Positions 17,486 to 25,304 are shown, counted from the first letter of the stretch. The stretch: 64,000 bases of DNA from Bacillus sp. FJAT-42376 (GCF_003816055.1 NZ_CP033906.1:2542001-2606000), one strand, 5' to 3'. Numbers and translations: made by a program. Notes: generated by a model from the sequence alone, not told the origin.

Positions 17486-17851
17486 TTAAAAATTATCTTT
17501 TATGGCTTTGTCCAAGAGCCCCTGGCATCTCTCCAGTTCGACCTTCAGCTGCTTTTTATAGAGCATCGCTGCATCGAAATCTTTAAATTCATAAAAGACG
17601 ACTTCCTGGAGCTTCATGCCTTCTTTTTTCCTTTTTACTTGTTTTAGAACCCCGTCATCGATTAATTCGTGGAGGGCTTTATATACTTCTGAATGATTAG
17701 GCTTATACCCAAATCTTCTAAATTCATCTCTCATCGTGTCCAGCAGTTTAAGCCCGTAAAGCCTTTTTTGGTCGGTCAATGTAATCATATACAATTTAAG
17801 GAATGCCCGCTGTTTAAGCAGGAAACCGCTGCTGCTCCTGGATTCTCTCAT
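17486..17851 (-). CDS. rtp: Replication terminator protein Rtp
   Basis: 121 residues, almost the length of B. subtilis Rtp (122). The winged-helix sequence SSSGFLLKQRAFLKLYMITLTDQKRLYGLKLLD, KPNHSEVYKALHELIDDGVLKQVKRKKEGMKLQEVVFYEFKD and the C-terminal dimerisation helix AAMLYKKQLKVELERCQGLLDKAIKDNF follow Rtp closely from memory. Rtp dimers bind asymmetric Ter sites and stop replication forks from one side; the gene is autoregulated in B. subtilis through Ter-like repeats at its promoter. Three AGAACAT boxes occur in the AT-rich 250 bases upstream. ATG with GGAGGGG 6 bases upstream. PadR-type regulators share the fold but not this sequence. Confidence 0.92.
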   Translation of the reverse strand: MRESRSSSGFLLKQRAFLKLYMITLTDQKRLYGLKLLDTMRDEFRRFGYKPNHSEVYKALHELIDDGVLKQVKRKKEGMKLQEVVFYEFKDFDAAMLYKKQLKVELERCQGLLDKAIKDNF

Positions 17852-17893
17852 TCTGTCCCCTCCTGTATATAGGATACTACTCCTTTCGCTAAT

Positions 17894-18044
17894 AGAACAT
17901 GATTTCCCTTTTACATTTTCAAAAATGATTCTTTTTACATTTTGTTACTTGTTTTTCTTTTTTTATATGATTATTTAGAACATGGTTTATTTTGAATGGG
18001 AATACATTGAATGAAACTTGTTATAGTATGGTTTTTTAGAACAT
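17894..18044. promoter_or_regulatory. Three AGAACAT boxes upstream of rtp, candidate Rtp/Ter sites
   Basis: AGAACAT occurs at 17894-17900, 17977-17983 and 18038-18044, always in the same orientation and within very AT-rich DNA. The B half of B. subtilis Ter sites contains a similar GAACAT word (from memory). The second half of the Ter consensus is not recognisable, so this is a suggestion only. Confidence 0.35.
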
Positions 18045-18097
18045 ATTTCTATTAATAGGTTTACATAACAATATTATGATTATATTTTCTTTTACAC

Positions 18098-18197
18098 TTT
18101 GTTGACTGCAGCTATCAGGCGTTCGCTTATCTTTCGGATGGCAGTGCTCCGCTGTTCTCAGAGGGCTCACGTTTTCTTTTAATTAACAGGTGTTAAA
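18098..18197 (+). repeat. R repeat copy, diverged
   Basis: TGTTGACTGCAGCTATCAGG, CGTTCGCTTATC, then TTCTCAGAGGGCTCACG and AATTAACAGGTGTTAA in family order. With the AGAACAT boxes, the hairpin at 18223 and a featureless 18269-18563 it makes up the 710-base gap between rtp and the HAD gene. Confidence 0.6.
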
Positions 18198-18222
18198 ATG
18201 ATTTACATTGCTTTCCTCTTCC

Positions 18223-18264
18223 AAAAAAAGAAGCTGCCGGATAGGTACCGGCAGCTTCTTTTTT
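18223..18264. terminator. Strong hairpin, probable bidirectional terminator
   Basis: AAGAAGCTGCCGG pairs with CCGGCAGCTTCTT around ATAGGTA-type loop, A tract before and T tract after. Confidence 0.8.
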
Positions 18265-18563
18265 ATTTTTCCACCTAAAATGTTAACTGCTTCAAAAACT
18301 CACCATTTCTCAGAGTATTATGACAGTGCTTCTTTCAATTAAGACGTGCAGAGCGCCTTCAGACCTAGAGAGCGCATTCCCCCGACTTACGTTCGCACAA
18401 GTGGTGATTCTTCCAGAAAAGCATGCCGCTCCCCTGCACCACATACAGGAAAAGGGTTGCTAGCCGCCGAACGGCAATTTCTTCAAACGTCCAAGCTTCC
18501 TTTTGGCTTGATCAAGGGATTAAACGTCTTCCCTCCTCATATTCCGGACGCTTGTACCCTGAC

Positions 18564-19415
18564 TCAATTAAAGAGGAATGTTTCCAGAGCATAAGCAACA
18601 CCATCTTCATTATTTGACAGGGTTACCTTATCACATAGCTTTTTCACATCAGGATCAGCATTTCCCATGGCGATTGATAAACCCGATGCTTCCATCATCG
18701 GTACATCATTGAAGTTGTCACCAATTGCAACGGTATCTTCTATCCTGATTCCTAAATGTTCTGCCATTACTTTTAGTCCGGTTCCCTTATGGCCATCTGG
18801 GTTCATAATTTCAATATTATTTGGGCCTGAAGAGGTTGGGGCGATGCCATCTATTCCTCCGAGTGCAGGAAACAGTTCATCTTTTAGCTGCTGGTCAAGC
18901 GTTAAAATAAAGAACTTCTGAATAGACAGTCCGTTTATTTTCAACAAGTCTTCTATCGAATCAAAAAGTTTAATGGCTCCATCCGCTTTCGGCTGTTCTG
19001 TGATGCGCTTGTATTCTTTTTCAGAAATGGAATGCATTCCATTCAGACGTTCGATGGATAACGTTGTCCGTTCAGACCAGCTGTTCAGCACATAAATTCC
19101 TTCACTTGTATAAATCTTATAAGGAACGTTATTCTGGTCGAGCAGATTTGCCGCTTTTCTTGCTGCGTCCTCACTGATTGAAATGCGGGATAATAGTTTT
19201 TGATTGGAATAAACAACCGTTCCATTGCTGCCTGCCAAATCACAGGTAAGATCAAATTCTTTTAACACAGCCTGAATATCTTCTGGTGCTCTTCCGGAAC
19301 AAATCATTACCTGATGTTCCTTCTGCGCTTTTAAAATTGCTTTGCGGTTCACTTCGGATATTTTCAGTTCAGATGATAAAAGGGTACCGTCTAAATCAAT
19401 CGCAATCAGCTTCAT
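18564..19415 (-). CDS. HAD-superfamily Cof-type sugar/nucleotide phosphatase
   Basis: 283 residues from an ATG preceded by GGAGATATACAT-type spacing. Motif I is MKLIAIDLDGTLLSSELKIS (DxDGT), motif II Ser/Thr in MICSGRAPEDI, motif III Lys before and motif IV in VAIGDNFNDVPMMEAS (GDxxND). The C2-type cap between is about 110 residues, as in Cof/YkrA/YcsE phosphatases. Acts on a phosphorylated metabolite in the cytoplasm, identity unknown. A 24-codon longer frame (19487) is discarded because the binding site is placed for 19415. Confidence 0.9.
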   Translation of the reverse strand: MKLIAIDLDGTLLSSELKISEVNRKAILKAQKEHQVMICSGRAPEDIQAVLKEFDLTCDLAGSNGTVVYSNQKLLSRISISEDAARKAANLLDQNNVPYKIYTSEGIYVLNSWSERTTLSIERLNGMHSISEKEYKRITEQPKADGAIKLFDSIEDLLKINGLSIQKFFILTLDQQLKDELFPALGGIDGIAPTSSGPNNIEIMNPDGHKGTGLKVMAEHLGIRIEDTVAIGDNFNDVPMMEASGLSIAMGNADPDVKKLCDKVTLSNNEDGVAYALETFLFN

Positions 19416-19532
19416 TATGTATATCTCCTTTACATTCATTCTTCCCTGCTGCCTTTCTATCTTACACGTAATATGGGATTTCGTCATGATATTCTAAAAT
19501 AAGCAGGTGCCTAAAGGTACACTTTTATGTAA

Positions 19533-19712
19533 ACTCTGTTAAACCTGGCTGTTGATTGCAGCTGGCAGGCGCTTTTCTTTCCCTGGACGGGCGGTGGGCC
19601 TCCTTGCCGCTTTGCGACTGCGGGGTCTCACCTGTTCCGCTGCTCTGAGCAAGAGTCTCGCGCCTTCCGCTCCTATCAATGGTAAAGAACAACATCAGGC
19701 TTTAACAGAGCC
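19533..19712 (+). repeat. R repeat, the most complete copy
   Basis: ACTCTGTTAAACCTGGCTG at the left end and GGCTTTAACAGAGCC at the right end are inverted relative to each other. Between them: GATTGCAGCTGGCAGGCG, GGGCGGTGGGCC, GCGGGGTCTCACCTG, CCGCTGCTCTGAGC and CGCGCCTTCCGCTCC. The interior offers several nested GC stems. Confidence 0.8.
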
Positions 19713-19725
19713 TATAAAAATGAAA

Positions 19726-19751
19726 AACCCCCTTTAACAACAAAGGGGGTT
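19726..19751 (-). terminator. Terminator, possibly of proC
   Basis: AACCCCCTTT and AAAGGGGGTT with a 6-base loop; minus-strand T tract follows. It lies 235 bases after the proC stop; the sequence between (19752-19985) shows no gene. Confidence 0.75.
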
Positions 19752-19985
19752 GGTGAGGATCAGACTGCTTGCGTTCCGGTTATTCAATCAGAGAGCGTTT
19801 GTCTGATGAGGTTCCGAAACGCTTTTAAAACCGGATCTCCCTCAGGAATCAGGCATTAATAAAAGACTCCAACCAATACCCAGTCCAATACTCTTTCATC
19901 GCTGAATTAGGCAGAGGCTTTTAGAGCTCGGGAAGGAACTGTCTTCAGCAGATAGAAAAGGGATAGTTGTTCTTAATTTACAGCA

Positions 19986-20825
19986 TTACCTAACCGGCAT
20001 TGCTTCCTGAAATTGTTCACTCATTTCTTTTGAACGTTCAGCAGCAGATAAGATTGCCTGGGCGATTGCATGCCCTCCCCCGTTGCATTTAAGAGCCTCA
20101 AGTCCCGCAGCTGTTGTACCGTTTGGAGATGTAACATTTTTTCTAAGCTGGGCCGGTGTCTGTTCCTGACTCATGATCATTTTGGCTGCACCTAAAATGG
20201 TTTGGGCTCCTGCCCTTCTTGCTAAATCAGGATCCATTCCATTTTCTGCAGCTGTTTTTTCTATACTTTCCATTAAATAATAGAAATAAGCCGGTCCGCT
20301 TCCTGCAATGCCTGTGAACAAATCCATTTGGTTTTCTCTCAGAACGAAAACCTTCCCGATAGAAGACATGATTTCTTCTGCCAGCCATACATTTTCCATT
20401 GAAGCCGCGGGACCAGGAGCAAGCGCGGTGGCAGATTCACCAATCATACTTGACGTATTGGGCATAGCTCTGATAATCTGCTGTCCGTTGTGAAGAAAGG
20501 ATTCAATGTATTGATTGGATATCCCTGCAAGTACAGAAATGATGACTTGATTTGCTTGAATGTTTTCTTTTAAAATCTGTAGTGCCTTTTCCGCATCTTT
20601 CGGTTTCATAGCAAGAATGAATGTGTCTATTTCATCAAAAGGAAGTTCATTTATCTTCATGGACAGAATTCCGTATTTATTTGCTATTTCGGTTCTTCTC
20701 TTCACGTTGCTGCGATTTGTCACAAATATATTCTTCCTGTCGGCAATTCCAGAGGCAATTAGACCGGAAATCATTGCCTCTGCCATGGAGCCTGCCCCAA
20801 TAAAGGCTACTTTTAGACGGTTCAT
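19986..20825 (-). CDS. proC: Pyrroline-5-carboxylate reductase (first paralogue)
   Basis: 279 residues. N-terminal NAD(P) site VAFIGAGSMAEAMISGLIASG, then AMKPKDAEKAL, SVLAGISNQYIESFL, IRAMPNTSSMIGESATAL and the C-terminal P5CR signature GIAGSGPAYFYYLMESIEKTAAENGMD and TSPNGTTAAGLEALK. Catalyses the last step of proline synthesis. Second gene of this family at 25982-26779, on the other side of the mobile DNA. GGGG site 8 bases before ATG. A promoter with palindromic half-sites lies about 200 bases upstream (20995-21058). No T-box features were found in the leader. Confidence 0.93.
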   Translation of the reverse strand: MNRLKVAFIGAGSMAEAMISGLIASGIADRKNIFVTNRSNVKRRTEIANKYGILSMKINELPFDEIDTFILAMKPKDAEKALQILKENIQANQVIISVLAGISNQYIESFLHNGQQIIRAMPNTSSMIGESATALAPGPAASMENVWLAEEIMSSIGKVFVLRENQMDLFTGIAGSGPAYFYYLMESIEKTAAENGMDPDLARRAGAQTILGAAKMIMSQEQTPAQLRKNVTSPNGTTAAGLEALKCNGGGHAIAQAILSAAERSKEMSEQFQEAMPVR

Positions 20826-20994
20826 TATGGGAACCCCTTTCTATGTCAACTATTAAACAAATCCGAAGTTTTGGCTGCTGTGCTTCTTAACACCTAATCT
20901 CAGTCATACAGTTCAGGATTTTAAAACAGTACTTTCACACATAAGTAATTTATCTGCATTCGGTCTGTCATGAAACTTCTGAGAATACATCGTC

Positions 20995-21058
20995 CGTTCG
21001 CATCTGTTCGCCTATCAGCGAACGTAATCTATCTTAACATGACCGTAAGTCGTGTCAA
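20995..21058 (-). promoter_or_regulatory. Promoter with three GTTCGC half-sites upstream of proC
   Basis: On the minus strand TTGACA (21053-21058), 16 bases, TAAGAT (21031-21036). Just downstream, GCGAAC/GTTCGC boxes occur at 20996-21001, 21006-21011 and (inverted) 21018-21023, the last two forming an 18-bp dyad with a 6-base centre. Position over the transcription start suggests a repressor operator or an RNA hairpin. Orientation toward proC gives a leader of about 200 nt. Confidence 0.45.
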
Positions 21059-21090
21059 CCTGCGAAATCCGCGGAAAATCCGGTGTTACA

Positions 21091-21171
21091 GGGGTCCTAC
21101 CAACAAAAAGCGCAAAACATACGCTAAGCAAATTTCGACATAAAGAAAGCCGATTTTTCCTACGTTAAGGA
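21091..21171 (+). repeat. Left inverted repeat of the Tn3-family cassette
   Basis: 38-bp Tn3-type end followed by about 43 bases also shared with the right end, including CAAATTTCGACATAAAG. Its inner edge continues into a hairpin (AAAGCCGAT / ATCGGCTTTTTT, to 21192) that works as a terminator facing the cargo. Confidence 0.9.
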
Positions 21172-21276
21172 TAGGAAGTATCGGCTTTTTTATTATACAC
21201 TAAAGTAAAAGTCCATTTTTTAATTGACATTAACGTTGCGTAATACCTTAACCTTGTAATATGGAGGTGAGTTACG

Positions 21277-21774
21277 CTGCTTACAACGGGGGAAGTTTAT
21301 AAAATAACCGGACTTACTGAACGTTCTATACGATAAATTCCTGCTGTTATTGCTCATGAGTTCCATCACAATATTCGTTTTTCTTATTTTAATTGGGATC
21401 ATGGAAATGTAACAGTGGGAGATTATATTGTCATAGAAGGCTTGGCGGATTCGTTTGCAAAAGAACTGTATGGAACAGAACAGCTAGGACCTTGGGTGAC
21501 TAGTATGGACAAAGACGATTTAGAGTATTCAACCTATGTTATTGGAGAGGCTTTAAACATAAAAGGATTTGCCGAGGTAAGTAGCTATATGTTTGGTGAT
21601 GAAATTGCCAAACAAGAAGGATATCAACCTGTAGGCCTTTCTTTTGGTGCTGGTTACGCAGTAGGTTATGAGGTCGTCCAGTCCTTTATGAAAAAGCAAA
21701 ATAAAACGATATATGAAACAACGTTGATGTCTAGCGAAGAGATCATTAATGGATCTGGCATATTTTCTTCCTGA
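21277..21774 (+). pseudogene. Decayed MerR-like N-terminus joined to DUF2268 (YjaZ-type) zinc protease C-terminus
   Basis: After a GGAGG site, the frame reads LLTTGEVYKITGLTERSIR, a MerR-type helix-turn-helix start without an ATG/GTG/TTG, and hits TAA at 21334. The same frame then continues IPAVIAHEFHHNIRFSYFNWDHGNVTVGDYIVIEGLADSFAKELYG, which has the HExxH zinc motif and downstream EGLAD of DUF2268 predicted proteases, to a stop at 21774. About 145 DUF2268 residues remain of roughly 200 expected. I read this as two gene fragments fused by deletion and then stopped; a translated piece from GTG at 21415 would lack HExxH. A hairpin terminator follows at 21838. Confidence 0.65.
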
Positions 21775-21837
21775 CGGGGCGAATATTTAGTTAATAAGAA
21801 GTAAAAATACACTAGTCATTTATCCATTTAATACAAT

Positions 21838-21879
21838 AAGAGCATGCCTTAATGTGAATTTTTTTAAAACATGCTCTTT
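21838..21879 (+). terminator. Terminator after the DUF2268 remnant
   Basis: AAGAGCATG and CATGCTCTT flank a 23-base AT-rich loop; U tract weak. Confidence 0.5.
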
Positions 21880-21969
21880 CGATCTTCTTAAGCAACAACT
21901 GATGTTATTAGATAGATTAATATTTTTGTTTGAAAAATTCAGTAATTTTAGACACCCGGAAAGTCATGG

Positions 21970-22059
21970 TTTTATTGGGACACAGATTTCGCAATAAAAG
22001 TTTGATATAATTACGTTGGGAAGCCAAATTGCGACAATTCAACAAACGGGCCAATAAAA
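21970..22059. promoter_or_regulatory. Dyad-rich segment, candidate internal recombination site of the cassette
   Basis: TTTTATTGG (21970-21978) and CCAATAAAA (22051-22059) are inverted, and inside them TCGCAAT (21989-21995) faces ATTGCGA (22028-22034). The boxes CAGATTTCGCAATAA and CAAATTGCGACAATT resemble CAAATTTCGACATAA in the extended terminal repeats. Tn5401-type Tn3 elements share tyrosine-recombinase (TnpI) sites between ends and an internal site, so this may be a relic of that system. It adjoins the methyltransferase stop and could alternatively serve as its terminator. Confidence 0.4.
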
Positions 22060-22977
22060 TTACTTTTTTACAGCATGGATGTAATGAATCGTTTCAAATG
22101 CTTTTAAATAATCCGAACGATCGCTAAAGAATTGATTATTTATAACATCGGGTGATAAATGTTCGTAAATAAGTAATCCTGCATCTTCTAACAATTTTTC
22201 TATTTCATCATAAGTAAAACATGATTTCATTGGTTCGCCACTAGCTGATGCCATTTGCACCATATTCTGAACTCGGTTAGACACTCCTTTTTCTTCAAAT
22301 ATTTTATCATCTGCATAATCAAAAACGATGGAACTTCCTAATGGAATCTCTGCAAATAATTCTTTAATTAAATTAGAAATTTCCTCTTTTGTTAAGTAAT
22401 AGGAAACACCTAAAAGACTATAAAAAGTTTTTTTGTTTGGTTGAAAACCCTCATCAATAAAGTTTTGTAGGATAATATCTTTGGTGAAATCCATTGGAAC
22501 AAAATGGAGATTATCCGGAATTTGATAATTAGATTTGGCTAGCCTATTCCTTTTAAAAGCTTGTGTAGACGGATAATCAACTTCAAATATTTCCAACTTA
22601 GTGTCTAATTCTGGGTTCCGAAAACAAAATGTATCCAATCCAGCTCCTAGAATGACGTATTGTTCAGCACCTATTACTATCTCATGGAACAATACTTTTT
22701 CACAATAGGCAGCACGTGCTAATGGAGTTGGTGAGAGTTGGACTTGTGTAATCCATTTTAATATTTCATCGGGTTGATCTTGAAACTTTATAGCAATTTC
22801 GTGATTAAAAAATTGAATTCCTTGAATCATGTTTTTACGAATATCCTCAAATTCCTTTTGGGTAATTAAATCTTTTGCAATATAATCATCAAAAATCTTT
22901 GGTGTGTCATATTTACTGTGGTATGCTCGACCAAAAGCTGATATTAAGGAAGTTAAACTTGATTCGTTTTTCTCCAT
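22060..22977 (-). CDS. LCMT-type class I SAM-dependent methyltransferase (cassette cargo)
   Basis: 305 residues. SAM-binding motif I is VILGAGLDTFCFRNPEL, then FEVDYPSTQAFKRNRL (acidic loop), FVPMDFTKD and the LLGVSYYLTKEEISNLIKELF helix, all typical of the leucine carboxyl methyltransferase-like (TIGR00027/PF04072) group found in antibiotic and small-molecule pathways. Target unknown. AT-rich codon use and location inside a Tn3-family cassette point to transfer. GGAGG 8 bases before ATG. The upstream region has a perfect sigma-A promoter and a terminator-like leader hairpin, which suggests conditional read-through. Confidence 0.88.
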   Translation of the reverse strand: MEKNESSLTSLISAFGRAYHSKYDTPKIFDDYIAKDLITQKEFEDIRKNMIQGIQFFNHEIAIKFQDQPDEILKWITQVQLSPTPLARAAYCEKVLFHEIVIGAEQYVILGAGLDTFCFRNPELDTKLEIFEVDYPSTQAFKRNRLAKSNYQIPDNLHFVPMDFTKDIILQNFIDEGFQPNKKTFYSLLGVSYYLTKEEISNLIKELFAEIPLGSSIVFDYADDKIFEEKGVSNRVQNMVQMASASGEPMKSCFTYDEIEKLLEDAGLLIYEHLSPDVINNQFFSDRSDYLKAFETIHYIHAVKK

Positions 22978-23001
22978 ACATTGATCCTCCCAGATAACAA
23001 A

Positions 23002-23033
23002 AATAAGATTCCCCTGGCCAGGAGAATCTTATT
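23002..23033 (-). terminator. Leader hairpin (candidate attenuator) of the methyltransferase
   Basis: On the minus strand AATAAGATTC and GAATCTTATT enclose CCTGG/CCAGG, followed by TTTTTG. The stem sits between promoter and ribosome binding site, about 12 bases before GGAGG, where an intrinsic terminator would block the gene. Confidence 0.6.
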
Positions 23034-23058
23034 ATACACAATATGAATTTAACTGTAA

Positions 23059-23087
23059 ATTATAGCATAAGTAAATTTATTTGTCAA
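23059..23087 (-). promoter_or_regulatory. Consensus sigma-A promoter of the methyltransferase
   Basis: TTGACA (23082-23087), exactly 17 bases, TATAAT (23059-23064) on the minus strand: a perfect housekeeping promoter. Predicted leader about 75 nt. Confidence 0.8.
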
Positions 23088-23271
23088 CATAAACGCCTTG
23101 TTTTTATAATGAAAAATCCACTTGTAGGGGGAGTTTTATTGTAGTCATGATAACTGCGTTAAAAAAGTGAATTAAATAGTACTGCACTGCTAACGGGCGC
23201 TTTAATGGCATAAGGATGGATCACAGCAATGGTCAAACTTTAAATTCCAAAGCAACTATAAAAGCCGATCT

Positions 23272-23353
23272 TCCTTAACGTAGGGAAAAATCGGCTTTCT
23301 TTATGTCGAAATTTGCTTAGCGTATGTTTTGCGCTTTTTGTTGGTAGGACCCC
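23272..23353 (-). repeat. Right inverted repeat of the Tn3-family cassette
   Basis: Mirror of 21091-21171. Its inner edge also forms a hairpin (AAAGCCGAT with ATCGGCTTT, 23260-23298), so the cargo is bracketed by hairpins on both sides. The stretch 23088-23259 between promoter and repeat shows no gene. Confidence 0.9.
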
Positions 23354-23459
23354 TTACATAGAGAAACAGGCAGAGTAAGCGCTATCAGAAAAAGTGAAAT
23401 TTTCAGCCGGAAAAGAAAGAAATCGAGTAGGAGGGGGTGACTAACCCCCGACCTCTCAC

Positions 23460-23491
23460 ACCACCGTACGTACCGTTCGGTATACAGCGGT
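23460..23491 (-). ncRNA. Group II intron domain V
   Basis: Minus-strand ACCGCTGTATACCG and CGGTACGTACGGTGGT pair with GU wobbles, an apical CGAACG loop and a two-base CG bulge. A CGC triad, as in class C introns, occurs near the base. Confidence 0.75.
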
Positions 23492-23496
23492 TTCAA

Positions 23497-24787
23497 TTAA
23501 GTCGAACGCAAAGTTTCATATCTTCTATGCAAGCTTTTGAGACCTTGATTTGACCAGTAGTGGTTGTCAAGGGCTCTATCTAGTATCGGGCTTTTAGCGA
23601 TACGCCAATAACCCAGCCTAGTATTTGCCCATTCCCATGCCTTATTAGGTTTGATGCCTAACTTCGTTAAGTTTCTCTGTTTTGTTTTACCTTTCTTCCA
23701 TTCTTTCCATCGAATCATCCGTAATCTTCTTCGAATCCATCCATCTAACTTGGCTAGAACCGAGGGGGTATCGGCTAGTTGATAATACCCCAGCCAACCC
23801 ACCAGGTAACGGTTTAGCTTCTCCAACCTGTCTTTCATACTGATAGACCACTTTCTCGATGTAATTTCTTTTATTCTCTGTTTAAAACGTTGAATACTCT
23901 GTCCAGAGATTCGGATTTTGGGTTCCTTTCGATGAGAGGTGAAAGTAAAACCAAGAAACTTACGTTTCCATGGTCGGTCTACTGCACTTTTCTCAAGATT
24001 AACTTTTAGTTTGAGCTTCCTCTCGATGAAAGTTGTGATACTTTCCATGACTCGTTCTCCTGCTCTCTTCGAACGAACGTAAATATTACAATCATCCGCG
24101 TAACGGACGAACCGGAGTCCTCTTTTCTCAAGCTCCTTATCAAGTTCATCTAAAACGATGTTTGATAAGAGAGGGGGCTTAGTGGCCCCCTTGAGGAGTA
24201 CCTTCTGTATTAGGACTGACAAGTCCTTTTTCCATGACCCTTGACTGTAGATACCTGCGTATTAGTTGGAGAACCTTTGGATCGTTTATACGGTTGCTTA
24301 ATATCCTCATAAGACGGTCATGATTCACTTTGTCGAAGAATTTCTCCAAGTCGATGTCCACAACCCATCTATACCCTTCTTTGATATAGCGTTTTGCTTG
24401 TCGGACTGCATCATGACCACGCTTATTAGGTCTAAAACCGTAACTTTGATTGGAGAACGTCGGGTCAAACTTCTTGTTGAGTACTTGCGCAATAGCCTGC
24501 TGGATGAAACGATCTATCACTGTCGGGATTCCCAGCTTCCTTACTCCGCCGTTCGGTTTCGGGATTTCGACTCGACGGACAGGTTGGGGAACGTAGGTCC
24601 CCGTCATCAGTTCGGTTCTTAAAGTAGTCCAGTGTTTCATGAAATGAGACCGTAGGGTTTGTACGCTCATCCCATCTACACCATGGCTTCCTTTGTTTCG
24701 TTCCACTCTTTCGAGTGCACTCGTAACGTTCTGATAGGATAAGATTTGTTCCATCATAGACTTCAAACTCCTACGTGAATCAGTCAT
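23497..24787 (-). pseudogene. ltrA: Group IIC intron reverse transcriptase/maturase, frameshifted
   Basis: The N-terminal part (24179-24787) has LERVERNKGSHGVDGMS, IPKPNGGVRKLGIPTVIDRFIQQAI, YGFRPNKRGHDAV and VVDIDLEKFFDKVNHD and ends EGTPQGGH then TAA. The C-terminal part (23497-about 24180) is in another frame, continues LLSNIVLDELDKELEKRGL, the catalytic FVRYADDCNIYV, and the maturase region KLKVNLEKSAVDRPWKRKFLGFTF and LNRYLVGWLGYY. Compared with the expected GGPLSPLLSN, one C is missing and a CT is duplicated (around 24165-24185), so the frame is not restored. Joined length about 420 residues fits class C proteins. The protein is probably inactive unless the sequence has an error here. 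Confidence 0.88.
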
Positions 24788-25304
24788 TCTTCTTGTGTGG
24801 GGTTGCTTTCAGCCCTTCTAATGTCCCTCGTGAATTCACCACTACCTCCATTAGGAAGGATCATGTTTCTGCTTCAACAAGCAACACGTACGCCAAGCGC
24901 TGATTCTTCTTAATTGATTCAGTCCTTCCCAGCGGCTCTAGACACCCCTGGTACTATGACTTCTGCTGACTTCTGACTGTTCAGCTATTTATCACTAAAT
25001 AGGTTACCGAGTGTGCTCGGCATTCCAGCCAGACCTCCCTGGGTAAGAGTGCAATCTTTCCCTCCACCTATCTGCTTCATTTACCTAATATCGCCTTCGA
25101 CAGAATGGACTTTGTTTTGTTTTGCAAACTCATCCAACGATACATAAGCCTCGTATGAAGTTCGTGTTCCTCAGACCGGAGGTTTGCCGCTCGCTTCCTT
25201 CAGATTCCACGTCACCATGGACACCCTTGCTTTAAGCTAACTACTACTTCTGCCTTCGCAGTTCGGGACTCCCACCCTATAGATTACACCCATGCCAGGC
25301 GCAC

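Larger units (their letters stand above)
21091..23353. mobile_element. Non-autonomous Tn3-family transposon (mobile insertion cassette)
   Basis: 2263 bp bounded by inverted repeats. The first 38 bases at each end are identical, begin GGGGTCCTACC and end ACGCTAAG: exactly the length, GGGG tip and TAAG inner edge of Tn3-family ends. Identity continues to about 81 bases (21091-21171 and 23272-23353). The 5-bp sequence TTACA lies directly outside both ends (21086-21090 and 23354-23358), the Tn3-type target duplication. No transposase or resolvase gene is inside; the cargo is a broken MerR/DUF2268 frame and an intact methyltransferase. It therefore needs a transposase in trans. The cargo is visibly more AT-rich than the flanking genes. 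Confidence 0.9.
23423..25304 (-). mobile_element. Group IIC intron
   Basis: On the minus strand the 5' end reads GTGCGCCTGGCATGGGTG (from 25304), a standard group II 5' boundary. Domain V is recognisable at 23460-23491 (ACCGC...TACGTACGGTGGT with a CG bulge), followed by a domain VI hairpin (GGGGGTTAGTCACCCCC) and a 3' end near 23423. The insertion follows a terminator hairpin and its T tract (25305-25341), the known target preference of class C introns. The encoded reverse transcriptase resembles the GsI-IIC type without an endonuclease domain. The 3' boundary is uncertain by several bases. Confidence 0.85.

Noticed and set aside
18269..18563. Possible gene remnant between rtp and the HAD gene
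   Set aside because: Frames on both strands look random and lack binding sites; no recognisable protein fragment.
20826..21030. Possible T-box leader of proC
   Set aside because: No T-box AGGGTGGNACCGCG core or terminator/antiterminator pair was found in the leader.
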